Shown here piece after piece: positions 24,501 to 34,158 of a stretch of DNA of 64,000 nucleotides (position 1 is the first letter of the stretch; each line of letters begins with the position of its first letter). The position numbers and the translations under genes were made by a program. The notes beneath the pieces are model-generated. The model was given only the letters and a program-made list of their open reading frames with translations, searched no databases and was not told the DNA's origin. Origin of the DNA: Antedon mediterranea (lineage: Eukaryota; Echinodermata; Crinoidea; Comatulida; Antedonidae); assembly GCF_964355755.1 (NCBI RefSeq), contig NC_092673.1:24929001-24993000 (forward strand), given 5' to 3'.

Positions 24501-26968
24501 TTGCTTCAAAGACACTATTAATCATAAGATATTCCAGAATTGTATTTTGACTAACATTGTCTGTGACCTGAAAGTTAATGAAACATAGAATAAAAGTTGG
24601 GCTTTCCTGCTTTTAATGAGACTTATAGAGGCTAGAAGTAAGCAACCAAAAAGCACAATAGTAAATGAAGTTTCAACAATGTTTGAAATGTATATTATAT
24701 ATTCAGGTATAATTTTCTTTAAATTACTTACTGTGACCAAAACTAGTAAAAGTCGAAGAGTGAGGTTCTTTAGGCTTACAGAATATTCACCAGTTAAAAA
24801 GCCATTCAAATGCATTATGAGAGTCTATGAAAAAATAGAGTAACCAAGTCAAAACAAATAGACATACATTAGTCTATGATATAATTGAAAACTAGGAAAT
24901 GATCCTATACTTATTTTTAAATACTATACAGTATTGTGTACTATATTGTGCACATGTGCATATCATGTACACTGGACAAATAGTATAATTGTTTCACATG
25001 ACCTATAACATTACAGCACAAGGTAAGACAAATTAGGCTTAGATGACCTGGCAAGTCTAATTGCTACATAGGAATATAGCTTTAGATAGCCTATTTGTAT
25101 AATTAGATCATAGACAGAAGAGGAATCATCTTTTTGGGTTCATGCACCGGAAAATCCTCGGGTATAGTCCAACCTCCCAAGTCGGGCAAATTTCATGTAC
25201 AAGGGGGTGGGATTATACTTGAGGGAACTACGGTATTAGTCCATTGTCATACTTCATACATACCTGCATCTGTGCTTCTGCTGAATCAAACCCTATTAAA
25301 ATGTTGATGATATCAAAGCTGTGATCTCCTAAACGTTTCTTGTGTACTCCTCTTACAAGTGCACAGAGTGTCTGTATATAAATAAAAAATGATCTTTATA
25401 CTCCCACATTATATAATAGAACACCTATTTGTGTCCTTTTAATATGGTTGTCCCCTGAATATGGGCTTCACCATGTTCGTTTCAGCGGGAAAGATGTTCC
25501 CTGTTACGATGTGTCGCACAGAGGGTGTATTAACTAATATAGCACACCAAAGTGTAGCCTTGCTATTTGTTATTGCATGGTAAAAGATCTATTCAATGTT
25601 CAATTACAAGGCAGCTTTTTTGTAAACATTTCTAGAATAGCAAGGCTGATGAATCATAACTTGTACATTTATTGAATATCATGAATAAATACAGACCTGT
25701 AATGCATTTACTATTCGTAGAAGGTAATCTTCTTTCAACGTCTCAACACAGTGGTAGAAAATAGTATTGATATTTTCCTAAACAGCAATAAACAAGTAAA
25801 CAAAACAGTGTTCAATTTGAACCTGATAAGGATAATCGTACGAGTGTACGTTTACAGGGGGATTATTGGGTCACATAGCCACGATATTTGCAGAGATTTG
25901 TTATTTCAGACAGACATTCCTTCATACAACAAGCTGCATCACAAGAGTGGGAAAGTCAAGAAGCACGATAGAGTGTACTGATTGATCAGGACGTGAAAGA
26001 GAAATGTATACACTACAGTGAGTGGTTTATAAATAACGGACCATCTTCGTATATTGATAAAATCTAGTGTTAAGCTTCGTTCTACACTATCAAACTTTAT
26101 GTGACAAAAAATGTGATGTGACCATATATGGACATGATGATGTCATATCACTACCATATTTGGGCATATCACTACCATACTTGGGCACATCACACATTTT
26201 TTGTCACACTAGTTTGATAGTGTGGACAGAACTTTAAAAATCAGTGTGAACTTGCTAGTACCTTGAGTGCAACCACTTGTTCAGGGCTCATCTTTCCAAA
26301 CTCAGATTCTATATATTGTACATTTGCCTGAAATAAAATATATAATAGCTCATTCAAAAAATACAACATCCATCTTTATAAAAATACGATACAAGGGTTC
26401 TGAATGATAAGCTCCACAAAACTGAATAGGGTAACCTAAATACATACAGTATGGTAATAAATAAACAATATCACTTACTGCATTGTTTATCTTACCTTAG
26501 TGTGTAAAGTGAAATAAGGAGGCAAAGAGTATTAATTACTCCTCCTCTCATAGTATTTATGTGCGAGTGATAAGTTTGTTTAAAAGTGTTGGGCTTGAAA
26601 CAATGCGATAAGGTTATACTGTACCTTTAAAAGGAACATCTCATCCCAAAAATTTGGCACACCTTTAGATGGATCTTTTCCCTGAAATATAAACAAAATA
26701 AATATGAAAGGTGTTTTTTAAAAGCAGTTATTGTATGACTTTAACAACGTAAAAATTACTATTGATTTATTTAATAACCTTAGTACTAATAAAACCTTTT
26801 ATTGTGTAAATATTCTTGTCAAAATACTAAAAAAATTAATTCAGTTGTTTTACTTTTTCATTTTTTTACCTGAAAAAATGCATCATATATTTGAACAATC
26901 TTTTCCTTGAGTGCTCCCTTAGAACCAGTACTGGTCCGTAGTAGCCCATCTTTGGTATCTGGCATCAT
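15510..26968 (-). CDS. ARMH3: Armadillo-like helical domain protein 3 (ARMH3/C10orf76)
   Basis: ARMH3 is a Golgi-associated helical-repeat protein that binds PI4KB and supports PI4P levels and GBF1/Arf1 activity. Twenty-three coding exons: 26968-26870, 26681-26625, 26327-26262, 25777-25697, 25371-25264, 24824-24732, 24567-24493, 24185-24099, 23709-23653, 23229-23186, 22934-22868, 22305-22259, 21729-21648, 21387-21225, 20929-20871, 20453-20318, 20169-20109, 19647-19559, 18898-18689, 18184-18109, 17717-17639, 17044-16928, 15602-15510. They total 2046 nt, 681 residues (human about 689). Stretches close to the human protein: [95 protein letters not shown] and the end [10 protein letters not shown]. 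An FLH triplet (residues 402-404), reported for human as part of the PI4KB contact, is kept. Two adjacent start codons (26968, 26965) follow an in-frame stop. It is divergent from the luciferase-like gene. Confidence 0.94.
15690..15935 (+). mobile_element. SINE family C, 5'-truncated copy
   Basis: Shares CATCCAGGTGTATAAAATTG, GTTAGATCAAGACACAACTT, GATTACTACCTGCATTCTTA and GCAGAGCATTGAGAGCTTGC with the full copy at 43641-43940. The tRNA-like head is missing. It ends in TATTATTATTA. It lies in the last ARMH3 intron. Confidence 0.7.
16300..16530 (+). mobile_element. SINE-like element with TTA tail
   Basis: Contains GTGTGCACTTTAAAGAACCA, then TGATGTAAAGTGCTTTATAG, CTATTGGGCACTATGTAAAC and a CATTATTATTATC tail. 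The pattern GTAAAGCGC...CTATATAAA...ATTATTATT is, from memory, a common SINE 3' end in echinoderm and other marine invertebrate genomes. Confidence 0.5.
16550..16734 (-). CDS. Possible orphan exon inside an ARMH3 intron
   Basis: On the minus strand, a 185 bp open segment is flanked by a good acceptor (ctgcctcag) and a donor (gtgagc). It encodes 61 residues: a hydrophobic stretch ([19 protein letters not shown]) followed by a hydrophilic tail ([19 protein letters not shown]). I do not recognise the protein. Its phase (starts in phase 1, ends in phase 0) does not fit between the last two ARMH3 exons, so it is not an ARMH3 cassette. It is bordered by SINE-like sequence on both sides. It could be part of a nested gene, a captured exon or chance. 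Confidence 0.25.
16795..16885 (-). mobile_element. tRNA-like SINE head
   Basis: The minus strand shows CACCAATATGGGGTGTATGC and, downstream, a B-box-like GCAGGTTCAAATTCTG. It is intronic in ARMH3, just before exon 16928-17044, and sits beside the orphan open segment at 16550-16734. Confidence 0.4.
17870..18015 (-). mobile_element. tRNA-derived SINE family B
   Basis: The minus strand reads GGTGGTTTGGATGCTTGGCT (A-box region), then CCTGGGTTGAAGTCC (B-box), then a body with CAACTCCACTCCAAAAGACT and TGTAATAAGACTTGG. The body matches 13402-13560. It lies in an ARMH3 intron. Confidence 0.6.
19327..19520. mobile_element. MITE family A, copy 2, with internal 20 bp repeats
   Basis: Ends: AGCTCTGTCTAG on the left and AGTATAGACAGAGCTTTA on the right. 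The inside carries about four direct copies of TATCACTACCATATTCGGG-like sequence (19420-19480), an expansion of a motif present once or twice in the other copies. Confidence 0.75.
19945..20080. mobile_element. Hairpin MITE family D, full copy
   Basis: Long inverted repeat. The left arm has ACAAATAATGAATGTTTTAT and GCAATGGTACAAATAATTTC; the right arm has AAATAAAATTATTCGTCCCA, TTGCACTAATAAACATTCAT and TATTGTTATA. The centre is GAAAGATGAAATG/CATTTCACT. A shortened relative lies at 32278-32370. It lies in an ARMH3 intron. Confidence 0.7.
22046..22183. mobile_element. MITE family A, copy 3
   Basis: Flanked by TTAAGCTCTG on the left and AGACAAGGCTTAA on the right. The inside has CCCAAATATGGTAGTGATAT, GACATCATCATGTCCACATT and CACATTTTTTTGTCACATAA. 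The left inverted repeat is shortened. It lies in an ARMH3 intron. Confidence 0.75.
25140..25235. repeat. Inverted-repeat element sharing a motif with the 46-64 kb satellite
   Basis: The left arm CTCGGGTATAGTCCAACCTC is inverted relative to the right arm GGGGTGGGATTATACTTGAG. The right arm matches the satellite monomer segment GGTGGGATTATACTTGAGTA over about 18 bases. It lies in an ARMH3 intron. Confidence 0.5.
26070..26236. mobile_element. MITE family A, copy 4
   Basis: TTAAGCTTCGTTCTACACTA on the left and TTTGATAGTGTGGACAGAAC then TTTAA on the right, near-perfect inverted repeats. The inside has GACATGATGATGTCATATCA and two CACTACCATA units. It lies 26 bp from ARMH3 exon 26262-26327. Confidence 0.8.
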
Positions 26969-28094
26969 GCAGTGTTTAGAATGTAATTTTGGTTAAAATA
27001 TTGATTTTAAATTTGCATCTACTGTAGTGCAAGTGTGCACCTGTAAGTATAATAATAAATCATATACAAAGATACAGAGATGTCAGGTGCATGTTTTGTT
27101 AAAATTAAACCAGGTGTAAGGCCTTAAAATGAGCATTAGAAGACCTTAAAATGAGCTGTAAGTCAGGTGGAACTTGAAGATGGGTTTTAATGGAGTGAGT
27201 GCAGAATCTGTTTGGGCTTTAGCCTATTCTCATTCCTGGTTATTTTTACATTGATGACTGAATAAATATTATTATTATTTATTATGAAGAGGAGGTTCTT
27301 GCAAAGTTTGTTATTTTATTAATATTATCAAAAAGCAATAACAAAAAGCCTCTCCTACTCTACTTATGCCTATACTAAACATCTGCTAGTTCTATACAGC
27401 ACTTTCTAGCTAGGCCTAGGTACTGGCTAAAACCTAGGCTAGCTGAGGTCAAGCCAGTGGGAGGAGACCTCTACAGCTAGCGGCTTAGACTTTCCACTCA
27501 AATTGAGGCTCAAGTCAGGCCTAGATTTAGGTTGGCCTATATTTTCTAAACTACACTAAACAGTTTATTAAAACCATCAATATTGGCTCATTATATTTAT
27601 AATATCAACTCTAACTATTTTTTTAAAGATATAAGATGAGAAAACTATTAAAATATCAATATTTTATCGGCATACATTTCTCTTCCACAAAACTCCGTCA
27701 TCGGGCTTCATGCGTTGTGTGACCACCCAGTCAGGGGTTTTTTTCAGGAGCGTTAATAAAGACAAAAACGCGTTTCACATGTTTTACAATTCATTGAGAT
27801 TTTTAGATGTTTTAGATTGATCATGGAGTAAATTCTTTACTCCATGGATTGACACATGCCATAAAGAAAAATTGATAAATTCATACTACAGAAAACAAAT
27901 AAATTTATCAGAAACTCATAAATACAAGAGTAGCTTTCCCACGTGCATGTCACAAATTGTGAAACGCTTGTGTTTTTCTGAAACCAGTTAGTTAGTTTTG
28001 TTGACGCATTTGTTAAACCCATCATACAGTAACAGAGATTGTACTTTAAAGATTAAAAGGATTCAGATTCCTTTTCCGCCCCCTCGACATCGAC
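26969..28094. promoter_or_regulatory. Divergent intergenic region ARMH3 / luciferase-like gene
   Basis: 1126 bp between the two start codons. A CTAG/TAGGCC-rich tract lies at about 27405-27540, and a SINE-like 3' end with a TATTATTATTTATTA tail at about 27150-27290. A perfect 25 bp palindrome (11 bp arms CATGGAGTAAA / TTTACTCCATG, loop TTC) sits at 27822-27846. The start context of the luciferase-like gene is GACATGG. No clear TATA box was identified for either gene. Confidence 0.5.
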
Positions 28095-29090
28095 ATGGCA
28101 GCCTTGTCTTTTGCAAGAATCAAAACAAGATCCATTATTAACTCATTTCGACTTCTTAAAAAATGTGGTTTGAGTTCAAGTACACCAGCTAACTGGTTTG
28201 ATAAATGTACTAAAATCAATGTTTTGGATGCTGAAATGAATTATTATGATTCGAGTAACTTCAGCAAGCCTGAAATTGGTTCTGATAAGGCTGCAGTTAT
28301 ATTCTTGCACGGGAACCCAACGTCTTCATTCCTTTGGAGAAATATTATACCGCATGTCGAAGGTTCCGCACGATGCTTAGCACCTGACTTAATTGGAATG
28401 GGCCGCTCGAGCAAACTGAAGGATACAAAATCATATCGTTTTCAGGACCACTACCGATATCTTTCTTCCTGGTTTAAAAGTGTAGATCTACCAGAGAAAG
28501 TGATCATAGTATGTCATGACTGGGGTTCTGGACTTGGATTTCATTGGTCTCACCAAAATCAAGCAAGAGTAAAAGGAATTGTTCACATGGAAAGCATTGT
28601 TGCTGTGGTGCCTTCGTGGGAAGCCTTTCCTGAGATAGCACGAGACATTTTCCAGGCCCTGCGATCCGACAATGGTGAAGAGATGGTACTTCAGAATAAT
28701 TTTTTTGTAGAAAAACTTCTTCCACTATCAGTAATGCGTGAGCTTTCTACAGAGGAAATGGCCGTTTATAGGGAACCTTTTTTACAAAAAGGTGAAGACC
28801 GACGTCCTACTCTGACATGGCCAAGAGAAATACCAGTTGCCACAGATGGTCCTCAAGATGTGGTTGATATCGTCAATGCTTATCGTACATGGCTATCGAA
28901 GTCTGCCGATATTCCAAAGTTGTACATCAATGGCAAGCCAGGATTCTTTAGTAGTGGAATTACCAAAGTGACGGAGAACTGGCCGAATCAGGAGACAGTT
29001 TCGGTCCCTGGATTGCATTTCCTTCAAGAAGATTCACCAGATGATATTGGAAAAGCAATCTATCATTTTCTGAAAAAACTTTATTCTTAG
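28095..29090 (+). CDS. Renilla-luciferase-like / haloalkane dehalogenase-like protein
   Basis: Alpha/beta-hydrolase of haloalkane dehalogenase subfamily II, the family of Renilla luciferase, in one 331-codon exon. Visible active-site set: HGNP at 72-75 (N74 as halide-stabilising or oxyanion residue), HDWG at 141-144 (D142 nucleophile, W143 second halide-type residue), HMES at 164-167 (E166 acid) and GLHF at 306-309 (H308 base). Cap-domain stretches NNFFVE (201-206) and RRPTLTWPREIP (236-247) are very close to Renilla luciferase. Residues 36-331 cover the whole Renilla protein. The first ~32 residues are an extension rich in Arg/Lys/Ser with no acidic residue before D36, like a mitochondrial presequence. 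Whether it emits light with coelenterazine, dehalogenates or does something else cannot be told from sequence. AATAAA lies 87 bp after the stop. The lack of introns contrasts with all its neighbours. Confidence 0.93.
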   Translation: MAALSFARIKTRSIINSFRLLKKCGLSSSTPANWFDKCTKINVLDAEMNYYDSSNFSKPEIGSDKAAVIFLHGNPTSSFLWRNIIPHVEGSARCLAPDLIGMGRSSKLKDTKSYRFQDHYRYLSSWFKSVDLPEKVIIVCHDWGSGLGFHWSHQNQARVKGIVHMESIVAVVPSWEAFPEIARDIFQALRSDNGEEMVLQNNFFVEKLLPLSVMRELSTEEMAVYREPFLQKGEDRRPTLTWPREIPVATDGPQDVVDIVNAYRTWLSKSADIPKLYINGKPGFFSSGITKVTENWPNQETVSVPGLHFLQEDSPDDIGKAIYHFLKKLYS

Positions 29091-29169
29091 ACAAAAATTA
29101 CTGATACTGACTATTGAAAAAAAATTACTGAAAACAAGTTACTGTAAAACATGGTGGTAGTACTGTACT

Positions 29170-29182
29170 TTTATTCAATAAA
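29170..29182. promoter_or_regulatory. Back-to-back poly(A) signals (luciferase-like / CUTC)
   Basis: TTTATT (29170-29175; AATAAA on the minus strand) is followed one base later by AATAAA (29177-29182; plus strand). The plus signal is 87 bp after the luciferase-like stop. The minus signal would give CUTC a ~975 nt 3' UTR, so for CUTC it may be one of several sites. Confidence 0.45.
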
Positions 29183-30147
29183 CTAAAAAATATATTTCTA
29201 CAGTACCAACATAATAACAATTAAATTAGGCAAGTGTGGTTTAAAGGAAAAAGTACAAGTACCTGAATGTTAATAAAACTACAAAATATAATTGCACTAA
29301 TTTGATTTTACAGTACAAAATTTAAAATGTGAGTTGTTGCCTTTATCAACATTGCTAAAATGCTGTACCATCAGAAACTTACGAGGAAAGAAGATGGAAG
29401 GCTTTAAAATATTAGCATGATGATGACCCCCAACCAATCTAGAATAAAGAATATCGTGTTTACAGAAAATCATGCATGTACAGTAATGTTCCTTTTGAGT
29501 GTGTCTGAACCTTAAGAAAACAGTTTTATTATTAATACCCTGAGTGTCAAAAGTATCAACTTATGTGACTTAAAGCTTGTTTCCCACTTGAACACAGGGC
29601 AACAATGTTGTTCAACCCAAGTGAGTTGGCCAATCACATTCAACAGTTTGGATGATCCAATGGGTCAAGATTGGTCAAATCGTTTGCAGTTTGTCAAAGT
29701 TGGAACCAATCTTAATGTGGAGTTAGGTCAATATGGAACTCAACTGGTAACACACATAGTTGTATAAAATATGTTGACATGAGTGCATTTGAGTTGCATT
29801 CAGTTGAACATAACTTTGAATTGCTTTGCGCATTGTTGTTGTGGATAACCACAACCAATCCATTTCATATATTCTTATCTTATACTATAAATTCTTTTCA
29901 CGTATTCGAAAGTGAAAGAAAGTTTTCTTGTGCAACTAGTTCCTTTCAGTTGAGTCAACAAATTAAACTTGTAGTCATGTTTTAAATCTACAGTAGCACC
30001 AACGTGATAGAAAGAGCAAAAAAATAAAATGGGCTGCTGGGTAATGTCACCATCCAGCATTACACAAAAATATTTTCCTTTTCAAGAAGTTTTTGAATTA
30101 CAAGAGAATGGAACTTCTTCTCTATACAATTCCACAGTGGTCACATT
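29183..30147. other. Convergent intergenic region / CUTC 3' UTR
   Basis: No gene is seen. The segment 29570-29760 contains inverted partial motifs (TTGTTCAACCCAAGTGAGTT, GAACACAGGGCAACAATGTT) that look repeat-derived. Another minus-strand AATAAA candidate is TTTATT near 29525. Confidence 0.4.
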
Positions 30148-33100
30148 TCAGTTCAATAGTTCACTATGTTCTTCAACCAACCTCCGTAACATATCTAGAT
30201 CAGCAACCTTCTGTACAAACTCTGGTGGTCTTAGTACACCTCCCATGAAAGCCTTTTTATTTCTGTATAACATATTAGAATCTTGAGTAGTCCTAGCAGA
30301 GCAATGGTATTCATTAGCGCAGGATCCTACTAGGATTCTTCTTAAGTTTCGGTCATTGATGCCACCCCCTGATAAGAAAATATTTTTTATATTATTGGTT
30401 AATTGTTACTGTATTGTATAAATAATTCATGAATAAATCACCATCATCTAAACAGGTTGTGAAACACACTGCTAGTCTGTGGTTCTTTTGGGCCAGCCTG
30501 TGTTCCGAGGGTGCTAGAAATTTCTGCCAGCCCATGGTCCCAAAGGCGCTAGCAAGAAGAACCACAGACTGACCCTGTGTTTTACGACCCCTGCTACCAT
30601 CATTGAACTGCAAGCCAATACAGCTTCAACGGTTCGTATTACACAGAGTTGACTCTTTAGCCCGATGTCTACATCTGAAATACAATACTTGTTTTTTTCT
30701 TTCCATTTCAACAAATAATATTCAACTGGTCATTATTTTTTTACTTTTATTTTGGCTGAGAGAGAGAGAGGAGAGTGCACGCTCGCTTAAAAATAATGAA
30801 GGCAAATTCTCTAAAGCACAGGCTTTAATTTAGCACCAAAATGCCTCAGTTGCAACTTACCTGGCATAACAATTATTCTTCCTCTAGCTTGTTCAATTAA
30901 TTTTCTAATAATAGGTAAACCTTCTAATGCTGATGCGTCTAAACCACTGGTGAGGACTCGTTCAAAGCCAAGATCTATCAGGACATCTAGTGACCTGTAT
31001 GGATCAGCAACCATATCAAAAGCTAAATTATGAAGAAATATAATGACCACTTTATACAAACGTTCCAAGACTAAATGATATTAGAGCAGAATCTACAATA
31101 TGTAAATAAATGCTTTTCGAGATAGCCATTTTTGGTTTGGAAGTATGGGTAAACTAGAACATTTGAACCTTGAACTATAAAAGAAAAGTACTTACCTCTA
31201 CTAAAGGTTACTTCCAATGGCCGACTTAAGGCTATAAGTAAATAGTAAGTATGAATGAAGGTATAATAACTTTAAAGATATTTTTAGTAAGGTAAAGTAT
31301 GATCGTAATCCATGACTACAGAGTGACTAAAGGAGAGGATCATTTTAGAAAAATAATTTAAAATGGCAATCAACAAGGTAAAACTTCAAGACATTATATT
31401 AGGGTATAAAATGTTCTACAGACAGTGACGTGACGCAGAAAACTGAGGCCCCTGATTTAGTAACACTCATAGCCGATACACCACTGTTTACAGAGCAAGA
31501 GTATATGTCTGGATGGATCACTGTGTTTGTTATGTTGAGTAGGGAACAAGAAGATCTCATTCTACTAGTCTAAGCCTAAGTCTAACATGTCTGGTTGTTA
31601 TTAATGTGGTGTTGTTTCTCTACTGGTGCTAAAGTTATAAACATAAATTCTGTAAAAATATTTTGTGTACTTACAAATAAATTCTTTACATCTTTCAATA
31701 TCAATCTCCCCATTCCTGTAATCAAATTAAAAACAACTATTTAAAGTCTGGAGGAGAATGCAGACTTGTTGTTTTAAGGCGAGTTGTAGCTGAGGTATTC
31801 AAGATTCAAGACATATGATTGGTCCACTTTAATATGGAAATTATATTGCTTGGCATAATTAGGACAATAAAACAACAAAAGAAAAATACCTTTTCAAAAG
31901 GTAATATTAAAATACAATTTATCGGTATGATATAAAGGTAAGACACAGCAAGTAGGCTGGACTTTGCATTCATTTAGCAATAACTTTAAAAGCTACAATG
32001 TTGTTTTGCACAGCCTTGTTCCCGTTACCTAGTTAGAAAGCCAATCACAATTCCATTTGCTCCGCAGTCTTTTGTAACTAACAAGTCTTGCCTCATTACC
32101 TCAAGCTCAGAGTTAGAATAACAGAAATCACCACCTCTAGGTCTAATCAACACAAAGATAGGTAGTCTACATTCTGATCGAACTATTTTAAGTAAACCTG
32201 GAGTGGAGAAAAAAATGTTAACGATTCAAGTTGTTCTGATTGTAATGTTCAAATGTCAATTAACTAATTAAAAGTGTTTGAGTGCAATGGTACAAATAAT
32301 TTCATTTCATCTTTCATAGAATGCAATTATTTGCTCCATTGCACTTATAAACATTCATTATTTTTATAATACGCCTTTTTCACGAAACGGAAGACATCTT
32401 CAATGGATGACAAACAATTCTGTGCTGGGAAGCGTAACCAACAGAAATAACATAGCTCGGCGAGCATATTTTCAGAGGTCAAGTTACCGAAAAATTCTTC
32501 CTTAATGGACAGTCATATGCCATGGACAAAACTTTTACTGTAAAATTTTCTTTTTTTTATCATACGATCCTCATTTCAAATTTTTTACTTAACATGGTGT
32601 ACCGAAATCTCCTGAAAACGATATGTTAATTCTGTTGGTTACGCTTCCCTACACACCATTGATGTCTTCCATTTCGTGATAAAAGTGTATAGTACCTTGA
32701 CTTGGTGTAATGCCTCCTTCTATCAAACTACTGCAGAGTTCTATGCGATTTGCACCTGAATGATAAAAAAAAAATGACTGTGGTGTAGAAAGAACTAGGA
32801 TGATGCATTATTATAACGTCTCAATGATTTGATTCGAGATGATTAAATGAAATAATTATCATATTCCTTTCAACCAAATGACAAACAATCAGTGTCATCT
32901 CGAAAAATGTCGACACGGAATTTACACACATAACACATGGTTTGATGACCTCATCCCTTATTTATACAGTAGTATAGTAGGCAGTAGTATAGTATAAGCT
33001 ACCTAGCCTAGCCTAGATATGTCTTACTTAGTCTTTGCTTGGACCAACCACCACATGATAGAACTGGTGGGGGAGACATGTTATGTTAGTTATACCTAGC

Positions 33101-33404
33101 ACTGCTGCTGCAGGCTAACTAATTAGGCTAAGCCTAGATAGCACCACCTGGCTAGCCGAGCTTGGCCTGGCCCTGGGGAGGCTAGCTAGCCTAGGCTAGT
33201 AGTGGGCCTAGAGTCTCAGTATGCCTAGTTAGAATAGCAAGCTATAGGTAGGCCTAGCCGGCTAGGCCTAGGCCCAGGCCTAGTCAGGCTTCGTGGCAAA
33301 GATTTAGCATTTAAAAAATTCATACTTAACTAATTATTTACGTAAGTCTTACCACCCCTTTCAGCAATCAATGCTGACTCGACAGAGTCAACACAGACTT
33401 CCAT
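30148..33404 (-). CDS. CUTC: CutC-family copper homeostasis protein
   Basis: A TIM-barrel protein of the CutC family, linked by name to copper homeostasis; the biochemical role in animals is unsettled. Seven exons: 33404-33353, 32755-32696, 32197-32029, 31715-31675, 31231-31196, 31022-30861, 30368-30148. They sum to 741 nt, 246 residues, about the length of bacterial CutC and lacking the human N-terminal extension. Diagnostic stretches: MEVCVDSVESALIAERGG, NRIELCSSLIEGGITPS, IFVLIRPRGGDFCYS, GNLD-region replaced by NGEIDIERC, SRPLEVTFSRAFDM, LGFERVLTSG, SALEGLPIIRKLIEQARGRI, VMPGGGINDRNL and EYHCSARTTQDS. In the usual TFHRAFD motif the His is Ser here (residue 118). The 36 bp exon 31196-31231 is very small but fits in phase. 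It is head-to-head with MRPL35. Confidence 0.94.
30465..30590. mobile_element. Hairpin MITE-like element in CUTC intron
   Basis: Left arm CACTGCTAGTCTGTGGTTCT and right arm AGAACCACAGACTGACCCTG are nearly perfect inverted repeats. The inside has GGGCCAGCCTGTG and CCAGCCCATGGTCCC. Confidence 0.6.
32278..32370. mobile_element. Hairpin MITE family D, shortened copy
   Basis: Contains GCAATGGTACAAATAATTTC and, inverted, AATTATTTGCTCCATTGCAC then TTATAAACATTCATTATT, as in the copy at 19945-20080. It lacks the outer left arm. It lies in a CUTC intron. Confidence 0.65.
32373..32690. mobile_element. MITE family E with ~60 bp terminal inverted repeats
   Basis: The left arm has TTTTTCACGAAACGGAAGAC, ATCTTCAATGG and GGGAAGCGTAACCAACAGAA. 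The right arm has TTCTGTTGGTTACGCTTCCC, ACCATTGATGTC and TTCCATTTCGTGATAAAAG. The right arm ends six bases before CUTC exon 32696-32755. Confidence 0.75.
32990..33292. repeat. CTAG/TAGGCC-rich tract
   Basis: Dense runs of CCTAGCCTAG, GCTAGCTAGCCTAGGCTAG and TAGGCCTAGG in CUTC intron 1, ending about 60 bp from the first coding exon. Similar tracts occur at 1-130, inside the 2.3-4.9 kb repeats, at 27405-27540, 33724-33805 and 45440-45620. Confidence 0.6.
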
Positions 33405-34158
33405 TTTCAGATGTTTTAAAGAACAAAACAAAGTTTATTCTTCAACAAACCAAGCGTTAACAAACTACACAATAGAGACCATCAGTAACGCGTTGCGCGT
33501 TTCCGTCTCATCTGAGAAAAGTTTCCTGTTGTTTTGACACAGAGGGCAGCAGACACATGTGCTCATAAAAAAACTCAAAACTCTCTTCGCTCAAGATATC
33601 GTAAAAATACACTAAAATTGCAGAATATTTCTTATGTTGCAATAAAACCGTGAAAATACACTGTTCTCCTTTATAATAATTGAAAGGTATCTTTCAGTAA
33701 ACGAGTGTACTTAACTTATTAAATGTAGGCTAGGCTAGCTAGGCCTACTAGTCTACTAGTTAGGGCCTAACTAGTTTAGGGATCCCCTAACTAGGTAGGC
33801 TGCCGCGCTCTCTTTTCCCCACACTCTCAGCCGCCTTTAAAAGTCGGCCATAACAGCGCAGACTGTCGATCACGAACAGTCAATAGGCCTAGAATGTAAT
33901 CTATCTATTCTAGCCTAGACTCTTGGTCTGGTATGTATTTAAATTAATTTATTATGTACGTTAAGATAAACGTACTGCCTATTATATTATTACAAAAAAA
34001 TGCATTTTTCTTTGGCTACATTTTTAACATATATAAATGATGCATATACTGTACTACTAATAAGTAATATTCAATGTTAACAGTGTTAGTGTCAGTTGTG
34101 AAATTACTACTGTGTATTATAAGTAGATAACCTCTATCAGTATCTCTTTTTTTTACAG
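33405..34158. promoter_or_regulatory. Bidirectional promoter region CUTC / MRPL35
   Basis: 754 bp between the two start codons. CpG-containing parts lie at 33485-33515 (ACGCGTTGCGCGTTTCCGTC) and 33805-33880. A probable MRPL35 5' UTR exon ends at 33930 at a donor (GGTCTG|gtatgt), with the matching acceptor (ttttttttacag) at 34147-34158, directly before the ATG. A CTAG-rich tract lies at 33724-33805. Confidence 0.55.
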
